23,472 nt of DNA from UBA5734 sp964528645 (GCA_964528645.1 CAZGSR010000039.1:1-23472), one strand, 5' to 3'; numbered from the stretch's first letter, positions 6,348-13,917 are shown. The notes: generated by a model from the letters alone, not told the origin. Made by a program: numbers and translations.

Positions 6348-6677
6348 ATGGCCCGAGCCATGGGATACCCACATCCTCGTCGTCATCATGTACCCCACGT
6401 AGCAGGCCACCAATTGGTTGTCCGCATCATTCTGGGCCTATTATTTGTCCTTGCTGCTGCCTCTGCCGTTGCCATCTATTTCCAACAGGAAGAGCAGTTT
6501 ACGCGCATTGCTGCCCGCCGGACTGAACTGATTCAGGCACAAGCCATTGCGGACCGTCGCCATGAGGATCTGCTGGCCTTGAAGAACCAGGTCGATTCCG
6601 ATGCCTACATCGAGCGCATCGCCCGGGAAAAGCTCGGCATGGTCCGGCCGAATGAAATTCTATTCGAAGAACCATAA
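6348..6677 (+). CDS. divIC: Septum formation initiator, DivIC/FtsB-like
   Basis: 109 residues. DivIC/FtsB proteins are bitopic membrane proteins that bind FtsL and DivIB in the divisome. A basic, His-rich cytoplasmic tail (1-22) is followed by one transmembrane segment (about 23-45), a coiled coil (about 48-82) and the family C-terminal signature YIERIAREKLGMV with the motif PNEILF. The ATG at 6348 has AAAGGA about 8 bases upstream; a GTG two codons earlier is too close to that site. In B. subtilis yabP and yabQ (sporulation) lie between rqcP and divIC; here only 85 bases with a promoter separate the two genes. Confidence 0.5.
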   Translation: MARAMGYPHPRRHHVPHVAGHQLVVRIILGLLFVLAAASAVAIYFQQEEQFTRIAARRTELIQAQAIADRRHEDLLALKNQVDSDAYIERIAREKLGMVRPNEILFEEP

Positions 6678-6715
6678 GAGGCTGACCGGATAGACCGGAT
6701 AGAACGTGCATCATA

Positions 6716-6754
6716 AGATAGTGACTGATTGAAAGATGAGTGACTGTCTTTTTT
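6716..6754 (+). terminator. Possible weak terminator after divIC
   Basis: AGATAGT (6716-6722) can pair with ACTGTCT (6743-6749), followed by a T-run to 6754. The stem is short and the loop long, so this is uncertain. The rest of the 224-base gap before oppA holds a 9-base tandem repeat (GACCGGATA twice) and the oppA promoter. Confidence 0.5.
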
Positions 6755-6787
6755 GTTGGCTTTTTCTGAATGTTTCCGAATCTTTTC

Positions 6788-6816
6788 TTGAACGAGTGTG
6801 TCCAGAGTGTTAACAT
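6788..6816 (+). promoter_or_regulatory. Candidate promoter of the permuted oppA gene
   Basis: TTGAAC (6788-6793), 17 bases, TAACAT (6811-6816), about 86 bases before the start codon. The gene has a strong AAGGAGG ribosome-binding site and highly biased codons, both fitting strong expression. Confidence 0.5.
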
Positions 6817-6901
6817 GTTATCAAGATTGAGTGGCGCGGGGGCTTTTGTTCAACAATGGTCGACGCGCCATCGTCGTCACAGAACACAAGGAGGAAGCAC
6901 C

Positions 6902-8581
6902 ATGAACAAACGCTTGATCACAATCATGAGCCTGTTGCTTGCCCTGGTCTTGATGGCCACCGCCTGCGGAGGCCAGGCCACCACCGCTGCCACGACTGCC
7001 GCAGCTGGGGAGACCACCGCCGCAACCAATGCCCCGCTCAAAGAACTTCCCGCCCTCAAACTGATCTATAACACCAACACGGGCCACCAGGTTATTGCCG
7101 AGGCCGTCCAGGCCATGTGGAAAGAATCCCTCGGACTGGATGTCACCCTGGAGAACTCGGAATGGGCCGTCTTCCAGGAAACCCGCAACAATGGCGACTA
7201 CCAGATCGCCCGCCACGGCTGGCTCGGTGACTACACCGATCCGATGACCTTCCTGGACATGTGGGTCTCAGAGAGCGGCCAGAATGACGCCGACTGGAAA
7301 AATCCCGAGTTTGACGCCCTGATCGCCACCGCCAAGTCTTCCAATGATCCAGCTGTCCGCATGCAGGCCATGCATGACGCGGAAAAGATCCTGATGGAAG
7401 AACTGCCGATCATCCCGGTGTACTATTACACCAATGTCTGGCTCGACAATGGCAAAGTCAAGAACTACGTTCATGACGCCCTGCTCGGCCACATGATGTT
7501 CACCTGGGCTACCAAGGACGGCGGCGATCCGATCCTTTACCATCTCGGTGCCACCCCGGCCACCCTGGACCCGCAGCTGAACAATGCCACCGACGGCGCT
7601 GTCACGATCCAGCACCTCTTTGTTGGCCTGACCACGAAGAACGAAAAGAATGAGATCGTTCCCGGCGTCGCCGAGAAGTGGGACATCAGCGAAGATGGCC
7701 TGACCTGGACTTTCCACCTGCGTGATGACGCAGTCTGGACGGACGGCAAACCTGTTACCGCCAATGACTTCATCTATGCCTGGAAACGCGCCCTCGATCC
7801 GGCCACCGGTTCTGAGTATGCCTATCAGGTCTACTACGTCAAGAACGCTGCCAAGATCAATGCGGGTGAGCTCGGCGTTGAAGAACTCGGTGTCAAAGCC
7901 ATCGACGACAAGACCCTCGAAGTCACCCTCGAAGCTGCCACCCCTTACTTCACCCAGCTGACCGCTTTCCCGACCCTCTACCCGGTCCGTGAAGACGTTG
8001 TCTCCAAGAATCCGGATGCCTGGGCCAACGACCCCAAGACCCTGATTTCCAATGGCCCGTATAAGCTGACCAAGTTCGAAATCAAGAACGAAATCGTCCT
8101 GGAAAAGAACGACAAGTACTTTGATGCCGCCAGCCTGCCCGGCACCAAGCTGATCTTCAAACTGACCGACGACGACGCGGCTGCCCTGTCTGCTTTCAAG
8201 ACCGGTGAGCTCGACATCGCCGAGTCCTTCCCGGCCGAGGAAACCGACGCCATGAAGGCAGCTGGCCAGTACAATGTCGAGCCGATCATAGGCACCTATT
8301 TCTTCAGCGTCGAAGTCCAGCCGCGCGAAGGCAATCCGGAGATCCTCCAGGATCCGAAGTTCAGAAAAGCCCTCGCCCTGACCATCGACCGTGACTATGT
8401 CATCGAAGTCGCCCAGAACAATGCCCTGCCGGCCTACGCCTTCGTCCCGAACGGCATGGCTGATGCCGACGGCGGTGACTTCCGTGAAAACGGCGGCAAC
8501 TATTTCGGCAGTGGCGACTATGCTGCTGACGTCGCAGAAGCCAAAGCTCTCCTGAACGAAATCGGCTACAAGACCCCGTAA
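6902..8581 (+). CDS. oppA: OppA-type peptide-binding lipoprotein with circularly permuted domain order
   Basis: 559 residues; extracellular, lipid-anchored substrate receptor of a peptide ABC importer. A signal peptide (1-21) ends in a lipobox-like ATA-C22, then a Thr/Ala-rich linker (23-45). Residues about 46-203 (LKLIYNTNTGHQ, WKESLGLDVTL, GDYTDPMTFL, PIIPVYYYTN, HMMFTWA) match the C-terminal third of ordinary OppA. Residues about 206-559 (LGATPATLDPQLNN, GLTWTFHLRDDAVWTDGKPV, NDFIYAWKRALDP, LGVKAIDDKTLEVTL, LISNGPYKL, ALTIDRDYVI, AKALLNEIGYKTP) match the N-terminal two thirds. Total length is normal and no part seems lost: the order is simply swapped, in one unbroken frame. The ATG at 6902 has AAGGAGG seven bases upstream; the longer upstream frame has no signal peptide. 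The partner oppBCDF genes lie on the other strand beyond mtnA; the partnership is inferred. Confidence 0.5.
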   Translation: MNKRLITIMSLLLALVLMATACGGQATTAATTAAAGETTAATNAPLKELPALKLIYNTNTGHQVIAEAVQAMWKESLGLDVTLENSEWAVFQETRNNGDYQIARHGWLGDYTDPMTFLDMWVSESGQNDADWKNPEFDALIATAKSSNDPAVRMQAMHDAEKILMEELPIIPVYYYTNVWLDNGKVKNYVHDALLGHMMFTWATKDGGDPILYHLGATPATLDPQLNNATDGAVTIQHLFVGLTTKNEKNEIVPGVAEKWDISEDGLTWTFHLRDDAVWTDGKPVTANDFIYAWKRALDPATGSEYAYQVYYVKNAAKINAGELGVEELGVKAIDDKTLEVTLEAATPYFTQLTAFPTLYPVREDVVSKNPDAWANDPKTLISNGPYKLTKFEIKNEIVLEKNDKYFDAASLPGTKLIFKLTDDDAAALSAFKTGELDIAESFPAEETDAMKAAGQYNVEPIIGTYFFSVEVQPREGNPEILQDPKFRKALALTIDRDYVIEVAQNNALPAYAFVPNGMADADGGDFRENGGNYFGSGDYAADVAEAKALLNEIGYKTP

Positions 8582-8626
8582 GAGGGACCAGAGCCAGCAA
8601 TCGACTCCACGACAAATCCAACCAAA

Positions 8627-8664
8627 GGACCGTTCCAGTGTGAAAACTGGGGCGGTTCTTTTTT
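8627..8664 (+). terminator. Rho-independent terminator of oppA
   Basis: A 13-pair stem (GGACCGTTCCAGT with ACTGGGGCGGTTC, three pairs being G-U) encloses GTGAAA and is followed by six T. It lies 45 bases after the oppA stop and isolates oppA from mtnA. Confidence 0.5.
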
Positions 8665-8748
8665 GCGATTGGTACCATTGTATTTCTCAAACAGTTAAAA
8701 TCAGATCATTCGATTTGTTTCGATTTATCCACACAGGAGGCCGTAAAA

Positions 8749-9789
8749 ATGGAAACCGTCAACACTTTGGAATGGCAGGACGGCATGCTGGTTTTGCTCG
8801 ACCAGACCTTGCTGCCTGGTCAAATCACGTATCGGGTCTATGCCAGCGTTGACCAGGTCCATGATGCCATCCGCGATATGATTGTACGCGGAGCGCCAGC
8901 AATCGGTGTAGCGGCTGCCTATGGCATGGTTCTGGCCGCCCGGCAAGTCCCCTCAGACAGCTTCCAGGCCTTCTTTGCTGCATTGGATAGCGCTGGTCGC
9001 AGGCTGGCTCAATCACGGCCAACAGCGGTCAATCTCAGCTGGGCGATCGAACGCATGCTGGCTAGGGCTCGTACCTGCAGCGATCTGCCCGTCAACCAGA
9101 TCGTGTCCGAACTCGAGCACGAGGCGATTGCTATCCATCAGGAGGACATCGCCATCAACCGGGCGATCGGAATGAATCTCCTCTCCCTGCTCAAACCGGG
9201 CGACACGGTCCTGACCCACTGCAATGCTGGCGCTCTGGCTACTGCCGGTTATGGTACCGCCCTTTCGGTGTTCTTTGTCGCCCAGGAGAAAGGCATTGAG
9301 CTGAAAGCTATTGTCGATGAAACTCGTCCCCGTCTGCAAGGGGCGCGTCTGACTGCGTTTGAACTGGTGCAGGCGGGTGTCGATGCGACATTGATCAGCG
9401 ACAACATGGCAGCCGTCGTCATGGCTCAGGGCAAGGTCCAGGCGGTCATCGTCGGTTGTGACCGGATCGCCGCCAATGGGGATACGGCTAACAAAATCGG
9501 CACCTTTGGCTTGTCGATCCTGGCCAGGCATTTTGGCATTCCGTTTTACATCGCTGCGCCAACACCGACGATTGATTGGACCTGTCCCACTGGACAGTTC
9601 ATCCCAATCGAGGAACGCAGTGGTGAAGAAATCACAGTCATCAATGGAGCCCGGATCGCGCCGGTCGGGGTGAAAACCTACAACCCGAGCTTTGATGTCA
9701 CGCCGGCGGAAAACATCACCGCGATCGTGACGGAGCGCGGGATTGTTCGGCCCCCTTTCAGTGAGAACCTAAGCAAGATCAGGCCCTGA
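8749..9789 (+). CDS. mtnA: S-methyl-5-thioribose-1-phosphate isomerase
   Basis: 346 residues, normal length. The enzyme converts methylthioribose-1-phosphate to methylthioribulose-1-phosphate in methionine salvage; related enzymes also act on 5-deoxyribose-1-phosphate. Signatures are RGAPAIG (47-53), THCNAGALAT with the catalytic cysteine C158, DETRPRLQGAR (190-200), SDNMAA (217-222) and GCDRIAANGDTANKIGT with the catalytic aspartate D238. The ATG at 8749 has AGGAGG eight bases upstream. No other salvage gene is in the window, so the physiological substrate is open. The stop is directly adjacent to the stop of the convergent oppF, with no space for a terminator. The 84-base leader after the oppA terminator holds the direct repeat TTCGATTT twice; I see no good promoter match. 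Confidence 0.5.
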   Translation: METVNTLEWQDGMLVLLDQTLLPGQITYRVYASVDQVHDAIRDMIVRGAPAIGVAAAYGMVLAARQVPSDSFQAFFAALDSAGRRLAQSRPTAVNLSWAIERMLARARTCSDLPVNQIVSELEHEAIAIHQEDIAINRAIGMNLLSLLKPGDTVLTHCNAGALATAGYGTALSVFFVAQEKGIELKAIVDETRPRLQGARLTAFELVQAGVDATLISDNMAAVVMAQGKVQAVIVGCDRIAANGDTANKIGTFGLSILARHFGIPFYIAAPTPTIDWTCPTGQFIPIEERSGEEITVINGARIAPVGVKTYNPSFDVTPAENITAIVTERGIVRPPFSENLSKIRP

Positions 9790-10827
9790 TTATGTGCGAT
9801 CCTCACCGTTGACAACAAAACAGGCGACAAAGTGGCCGGGCTTGGTTTCGATCATCGGCGGCCGTTTTTCTTTGCAGACTGGCATGGCTTTGGGACAGCG
9901 TGTCACAAACGGACAGCCAGCCGGGGGATCGATCGGGGTCGGAACGTCGCCCTCGAGGATGATTCGTTTGCGCCGTGAGGTTTCGTCCGGGTCTGGAACG
10001 GGGATGGCGGAGAGAAGCGCCTGGGTGTAGGGGTGGAGCGGCTCGTCGTAGAGCGTACGGCTTTCGGCCAGCTCGACCAGATGACCGAGATACATGACCC
10101 CGATGCGGTGCGAGATATGCTGGACCATCGACAGGTCGTGGGCGATGAACAGGTAGGTCAGGCCTTTATCCTTCTGCAGGTCCTCGAGCAGGTTGATGAC
10201 CTGGGCCTGGATCGAAACGTCGAGCGCTGAGATCGGTTCGTCGCAGATGATCAGCTCGGGCTCCAAGGCCAGGGCACGGGCGATGCCGATGCGCTGACGT
10301 TGGCCGCCAGAGAATTCATGCGGGAAACGGTTGGCATGTTCTTTGGTCAGGCCGACGCTCTCCAGCAGGTCATAGATTTTTTTCTGCCGTTCCGGACCAA
10401 CTGCGATCTTGTGGATGTCGAGTGGCTCGCTGACGATGTCGCCGACGGTCATGCGCGGATTGAGCGACGCATAGGGATCCTGGAAAATGACCTGCATCTT
10501 CCTGCGGAAGGGTCGCAGCTGCTTCTGGTTGAGATGGGCAATATCTGTGCCGCTGATCTTGATCAGACCGGCCGTTGGCTTGTAAAGACGGGCAATCGTG
10601 CGTCCGATCGTGGTCTTGCCGCAGCCGGATTCGCCTACCAGGCCAAAGGTCTCGCCTTTGAAAATCTGGAAGGAGACATCATCGACGGCTTTTAGTTTAC
10701 CCGTACGGCCAAAACCACGGCTGACATGGAAGTATTTTTTCAGGTTCTGGATTTCGAGCAGGACCTCGCGGCTGCCCGTGCCTGACTTGGTTTGCTGGTT
10801 CATGACTGGAACGTCCCCCTGGTTCAT
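9790..10827 (-). CDS. oppF: Oligopeptide ABC transporter ATP-binding protein OppF
   Basis: 345 residues. One of two ATPases that drive peptide import through OppBC at the cytoplasmic face. Walker A GESGCGKT is at 65-72, then IFQDPYASLNPR (Q-loop), FSGGQRQRIGIARAL (ABC signature), LIICDEPISALD (Walker B) and FIAHDLS (H-loop). The C-terminal oligopeptide-transporter domain has the four-cysteine pattern (PPAGCPFVTRCPKAMPVC and a last C in HFVACF). In related OppD/DppD proteins this pattern is reported to bind a [4Fe-4S] cluster. The ATG overlaps the oppD stop (ATGA) and has GGAGGGG six bases upstream; an internal ATG at codon 9 is a weaker alternative. It is the last gene of oppBCDF, and its stop abuts that of mtnA. 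Confidence 0.5.
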   Translation of the reverse strand: MNQGDVPVMNQQTKSGTGSREVLLEIQNLKKYFHVSRGFGRTGKLKAVDDVSFQIFKGETFGLVGESGCGKTTIGRTIARLYKPTAGLIKISGTDIAHLNQKQLRPFRRKMQVIFQDPYASLNPRMTVGDIVSEPLDIHKIAVGPERQKKIYDLLESVGLTKEHANRFPHEFSGGQRQRIGIARALALEPELIICDEPISALDVSIQAQVINLLEDLQKDKGLTYLFIAHDLSMVQHISHRIGVMYLGHLVELAESRTLYDEPLHPYTQALLSAIPVPDPDETSRRKRIILEGDVPTPIDPPAGCPFVTRCPKAMPVCKEKRPPMIETKPGHFVACFVVNGEDRT

Positions 10828-11903
10828 GCCTGCCCCTCCAATTTATCTTGCTGTGTCTGGGCGGCAAAAAGTGGTGCGGCAACGGCCTCGGCCTGCGCAT
10901 GATTGAGCCAGCACGCGGCGCGATGCTCATGCCCCTGGCCTGCTTTGATCAGCGGTGGCTGTTGTTGCTGGCAGATCGCCATGACGTGCGGGCAGCGTTC
11001 AGCGAAAGCGCACCCGGCCGGTGGTTTGAGAAGATCCGGTGGCTGGCCATCGATCGGGACCAGGCGTTCTTTCTCCTCGATGTTGATTTTCGGGATCGAA
11101 TTCAGGAGACCCCAGGTATAGGGGTGGCGCGGTTCATAGAAAATGTCGCGAGTTTTGCCTTCTTCGACGATCTTTCCGGCATACATGACTCGGATGCTGT
11201 CGCAGAGATTGGCAACGACACCGAGATCGTGGGTGATCAGGATGATCGAGCTGTTGATCTTGTTCCGGAGGTCTTTCATCAGCTCGAGGATCTGAGCCTG
11301 GATGGTCACATCCAAGGCTGTCGTCGGTTCGTCGGCAATCAACAGGTCCGGATCGCAGGCCAGGGACATGGCAATCATGACGCGCTGGCGCATGCCGCCG
11401 GAGAATTCGAACGGATACTGGTCGAGGCGGCTCTCCGGACTGGGGATACCGACCAGTCGCAGCAGCTCGATGGCGCGCTTGCGGGCGTCTTCGCGCGAGA
11501 TGTTCTGGTGCAGGTGCAACACTTCCGTGATCTGGCCGCCGATCTTTTTAACTGGATTGAGCGAGGTCATCGGATCCTGGAAAATCATCGCAATCTTGTT
11601 GCCACGGATCTTTCTGAGTTCCTTATCGTTCATCTTGGCCAGGTCCTGGCCATTGAAAAGGACCTCGCCACCGACGATTTTGCCGGGATTGGCGACCAGA
11701 CCCATGATCGACATCGACATGACGCTTTTGCCGCAGCCTGATTCGCCGACAATTCCGACGGCTTCGCCGCGTTCGACGACCAGGTCTACCCCGCGCACGG
11801 CCTGGACGGGGCCAACATGGGTGAAAAAGGTGGTTTCCAGCTGGCGGATATCGAGGAGGATATCGGCAGTGGGATTAGTTGTATCCATAGATTTACCGTT
11901 CAT
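10824..11903 (-). CDS. oppD: Oligopeptide ABC transporter ATP-binding protein OppD
   Basis: 359 residues. Second ATPase of the peptide importer. Walker A GESGCGKS is at 53-60, followed by MIFQDPMTSLNPV, FSGGMRQRVMIAMSLA (signature), LLIADEPTTALD (Walker B) and LITHDLGVV. The C-terminal region holds GCAFAERCPHVMAIC and a later cysteine (AACW), the same four-cysteine pattern as OppF, after which comes an unusual Ala/Gln-rich tail of about 25 residues. The first ATG (11903) has GAGG eight bases upstream; the ATG five codons later has no such site. Ten bases separate it from oppC, and its stop overlaps oppF, so the pair is translationally coupled. Confidence 0.5.
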   Translation of the reverse strand: MNGKSMDTTNPTADILLDIRQLETTFFTHVGPVQAVRGVDLVVERGEAVGIVGESGCGKSVMSMSIMGLVANPGKIVGGEVLFNGQDLAKMNDKELRKIRGNKIAMIFQDPMTSLNPVKKIGGQITEVLHLHQNISREDARKRAIELLRLVGIPSPESRLDQYPFEFSGGMRQRVMIAMSLACDPDLLIADEPTTALDVTIQAQILELMKDLRNKINSSIILITHDLGVVANLCDSIRVMYAGKIVEEGKTRDIFYEPRHPYTWGLLNSIPKINIEEKERLVPIDGQPPDLLKPPAGCAFAERCPHVMAICQQQQPPLIKAGQGHEHRAACWLNHAQAEAVAAPLFAAQTQQDKLEGQA

Positions 11904-11913
11904 GCGCGCTGCC

Positions 11914-12885
11914 TCACTTTCTCATCCGCGGGTCAAGTGCGTCGCGCAAGCCGTCACCCATGATGTTGAAGGCCAGAACGGTCACCGAAATGGCCAGGGC
12001 GGGGAAAAACAGGAGATAGGGGTAGCTGGCCAGACCCTTATAAGCATCGCTGGCCAGAGATCCCCAGCTGGCCATCGGAGCCGAAACACCGATGCCGATG
12101 AAGCTGAGGAATGATTCAGTGAATATGGCTCCCGGGATCGACATCGTCACAGTGACGATGATCTGGCCGACGGTATTGGGAACGAGGTGGCGCATGATGA
12201 TCCGCCAGCCCGAGGCACCCATTGAGCGGGCTGCCAGGACGTATTCGTTGTTTTTGATCGAGAGGACCTGGCCGCGGACCATGCGGGCCATGCCGACCCA
12301 GTAGACTGAACCGAGCACGATGTAGATCAGGATCAGTTCCGGACCGAGGTATTTGAGATGACGCAGGAACGTCGTCTCAAAGGCGGCTTTGATGGAATCC
12401 TGGAAGACGACCTTGAGCAGGATGACATACAAAATCAAAGGAATACTATAGAGAACATCGACGATGCGCATCATGAAGTTGTCAACTTTGCCACCGATGT
12501 AGCCAGAAATACCGCCATAGATGACGCCGATCGTCAGATTGATGATACTGGCGACAATACCGATTGACAGCGAAATTCGGGCACCATAGACGGTGCGGAT
12601 AAAAAGGTCGCGGCCGAGCTTGTCGGTACCGAAAAGGTGCTGCAGATTGGGGGCCAGGTTGCGGGCCGTGCGGATCTGCTGGTCATAGGTGTAAGGGTAG
12701 AAGAATGGGATAAAGATCGCGCCCAGGATGATGACCAGAAGGACTGCTGCTGCGACCAGGGCGGGTTTGTGGCGGCGGAAACGGCGCCAGGCATCCTGCC
12801 AGTAGGTGACACTGGGCCGGACGATGCCACTGCTGATCCGCTCGCTTTCCTGGATGGGGGTAAAAAGTTCCTGGTTGAATTCCAT
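11914..12885 (-). CDS. oppC: Oligopeptide ABC transporter permease OppC
   Basis: 323 residues from the chosen start. Integral membrane subunit that pairs with OppB to form the peptide channel. An N-terminal cytoplasmic stretch contains the OppC-type element DAWRRFRRHKPALVAAAVLL leading into the first membrane helix. The motif HLFGTDKLGRDLFIRTVYGAR is typical of DppC/OppC. The EAA loop that contacts the ATPases is AARSMGASGWRIIMRHLVPN. About six membrane helices are visible. The ATG at 12885 (MEFNQEL) has AGGAGG 8-9 bases upstream, located within the last codons of oppB; a longer frame reads from 12939 but overlaps oppB without need. Only four bases lie between the oppB stop and this start. 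Confidence 0.5.
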   Translation of the reverse strand: MEFNQELFTPIQESERISSGIVRPSVTYWQDAWRRFRRHKPALVAAAVLLVIILGAIFIPFFYPYTYDQQIRTARNLAPNLQHLFGTDKLGRDLFIRTVYGARISLSIGIVASIINLTIGVIYGGISGYIGGKVDNFMMRIVDVLYSIPLILYVILLKVVFQDSIKAAFETTFLRHLKYLGPELILIYIVLGSVYWVGMARMVRGQVLSIKNNEYVLAARSMGASGWRIIMRHLVPNTVGQIIVTVTMSIPGAIFTESFLSFIGIGVSAPMASWGSLASDAYKGLASYPYLLFFPALAISVTVLAFNIMGDGLRDALDPRMRK

Positions 12886-12889
12886 CGTA

Positions 12890-13840
12890 TCATGCCTCCT
12901 TGATGTTGCCCATCTTGATCCGGGGGTCGATAAAGCCATAGATGATATCGACCAGGAAGTTCAAGATGATCAGGATGGCGGCGTAGAAAATGGTAGAACC
13001 CATGATCATGGTGTAGTCACGGTTACCGATGCTGTCAACATACTGGTAGCCGATACCTGGAATGGTGAACATTTTCTCGATGACGAAACTGCCTGTCACC
13101 AGGGCAGCAATCGTCGGACCCAGATAGGTGACAACCGGCAGGATGGCATTTTTCAAGGCATGCTCCATGATCACACGCATCTCGGAAAGTCCCTTGGCAC
13201 GGGCGGTGCGGATGTAGTCCTGGCCAATGACATCGAGCATGCTCGAACGCATCAGGCGCGTGATGAACGACATGGAATAGCCTGACAAGGCGATCATCGG
13301 CAGGATGTACTGGGAAATGGACAGCCAGCCGGATGCATCCGTGGTCCAGATGACAGGAAACCAGCCCAGCCGGACGCAGAAGACATAGATCAGGACGGAC
13401 GCCAGGACGAATCCCGGCACGGTGACCCCGAGCGTAGCCAGAAACATGAAGGAGTAGTCCTGCCATTTGTTCTGCTTCAGAGCTGAGATGATTCCCATCG
13501 GGACACTGAGGATCACCGTGACCAGCACCGCCAGGATGCCGATCTTAGCCGTGATCGGGAATCCAGCTCCGATCAGTTCATTGACCGTGCGGCCGCGGAA
13601 CTTGAACGAAGGGCCGAAATCTCCGCGCAACAGGTCGCCCATGTAGTCGGTATACTGCTTGAACAAGGGGTCATCGAGATGGTATTTCTCATTCAGGGCT
13701 GCGATGATCGCTGCTTCAAGCGGTTTTTCCCGGGTGAAAGGGCCGCCGGGGATTGCATGCATCAGGAAAAACGTGATTGTTGAAATCGCGAAGAGCGTCA
13801 GGATCATCGCGATCGCCCGCTGCAGAATGTATCTCGTCAT
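12890..13840 (-). CDS. oppB: Oligopeptide ABC transporter permease OppB
   Basis: 316 residues from the chosen start. First gene of oppBCDF and partner of OppC in the membrane channel. The start MTRYILQRAIAMILTLF gives a typical DppB/OppB first helix, followed by FLMHAIPGGPF, LLRGDFGPSF, the EAA loop TARAKGLSEMRVIMEHALKN and the helix-rich C-terminus ending in GFIDPRIKMG. About six membrane segments. The ATG at 13840 has AAAGGAG about ten bases upstream; the ORF could be read from 13891 but that would run through the leader hairpin. No substrate-binding protein gene precedes it, which is unusual for this operon type; the permuted oppA at 6902 is the only candidate in view. Confidence 0.5.
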   Translation of the reverse strand: MTRYILQRAIAMILTLFAISTITFFLMHAIPGGPFTREKPLEAAIIAALNEKYHLDDPLFKQYTDYMGDLLRGDFGPSFKFRGRTVNELIGAGFPITAKIGILAVLVTVILSVPMGIISALKQNKWQDYSFMFLATLGVTVPGFVLASVLIYVFCVRLGWFPVIWTTDASGWLSISQYILPMIALSGYSMSFITRLMRSSMLDVIGQDYIRTARAKGLSEMRVIMEHALKNAILPVVTYLGPTIAALVTGSFVIEKMFTIPGIGYQYVDSIGNRDYTMIMGSTIFYAAILIILNFLVDIIYGFIDPRIKMGNIKEA

Positions 13841-13870
13841 GGGCTTTCGTCTCCTTTGGGAAAAAATGTC

Positions 13871-13896
13871 AAAAAAAGGGCCGTCTTGCAACGACC
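13871..13896 (-). terminator. Terminator-type hairpin in the oppB leader
   Basis: On the minus strand GGTCGTT (13890-13896) pairs with GACGGCC (13879-13885) around a GCAA tetraloop and is followed by C and seven T. It lies between the only recognisable promoter (13909-13917) and the oppB start codon. It could end transcripts coming from recR, or attenuate the opp operon. Confidence 0.5.
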
Positions 13897-13908
13897 GTAT
13901 TTTGTGAA

Positions 13909-13917
13909 ATTATAACA
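13909..13917 (-). promoter_or_regulatory. Extended -10 promoter (TGTTATAAT) of the oppBCDF operon
   Basis: On the minus strand a perfect TATAAT (13909-13914) is preceded by TG one base upstream. No convincing -35 sequence lies at 16-18 bases. The expected start near 13902 gives a leader of about 60 bases that contains the terminator-type hairpin at 13871-13896. Confidence 0.5.

Noticed and set aside
6770..6901. N-terminal extension of the OppA-like protein by 44 codons
   Set aside because: The ATG at 6902 has AAGGAGG at good spacing and begins a classical lipoprotein signal peptide; an extension would bury it.
7200..7600. OppA as two separate broken genes rather than one permuted gene
   Set aside because: There is no stop, no second start with a ribosome-binding site and no second signal peptide at the joint near 7511-7530. 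The frame is continuous and both parts are intact.
8665..8748. Riboswitch or promoter in the mtnA leader
   Set aside because: The leader is only 84 bases, AT-rich, without a conserved aptamer pattern that I recognise. TAAAAT near 8695 has no -35 partner at proper distance.
13855..13880. TTGACA on the minus strand just before oppB as a -35 box
   Set aside because: No -10-like sequence lies 16-18 bases downstream; that place holds the ribosome-binding site of oppB.
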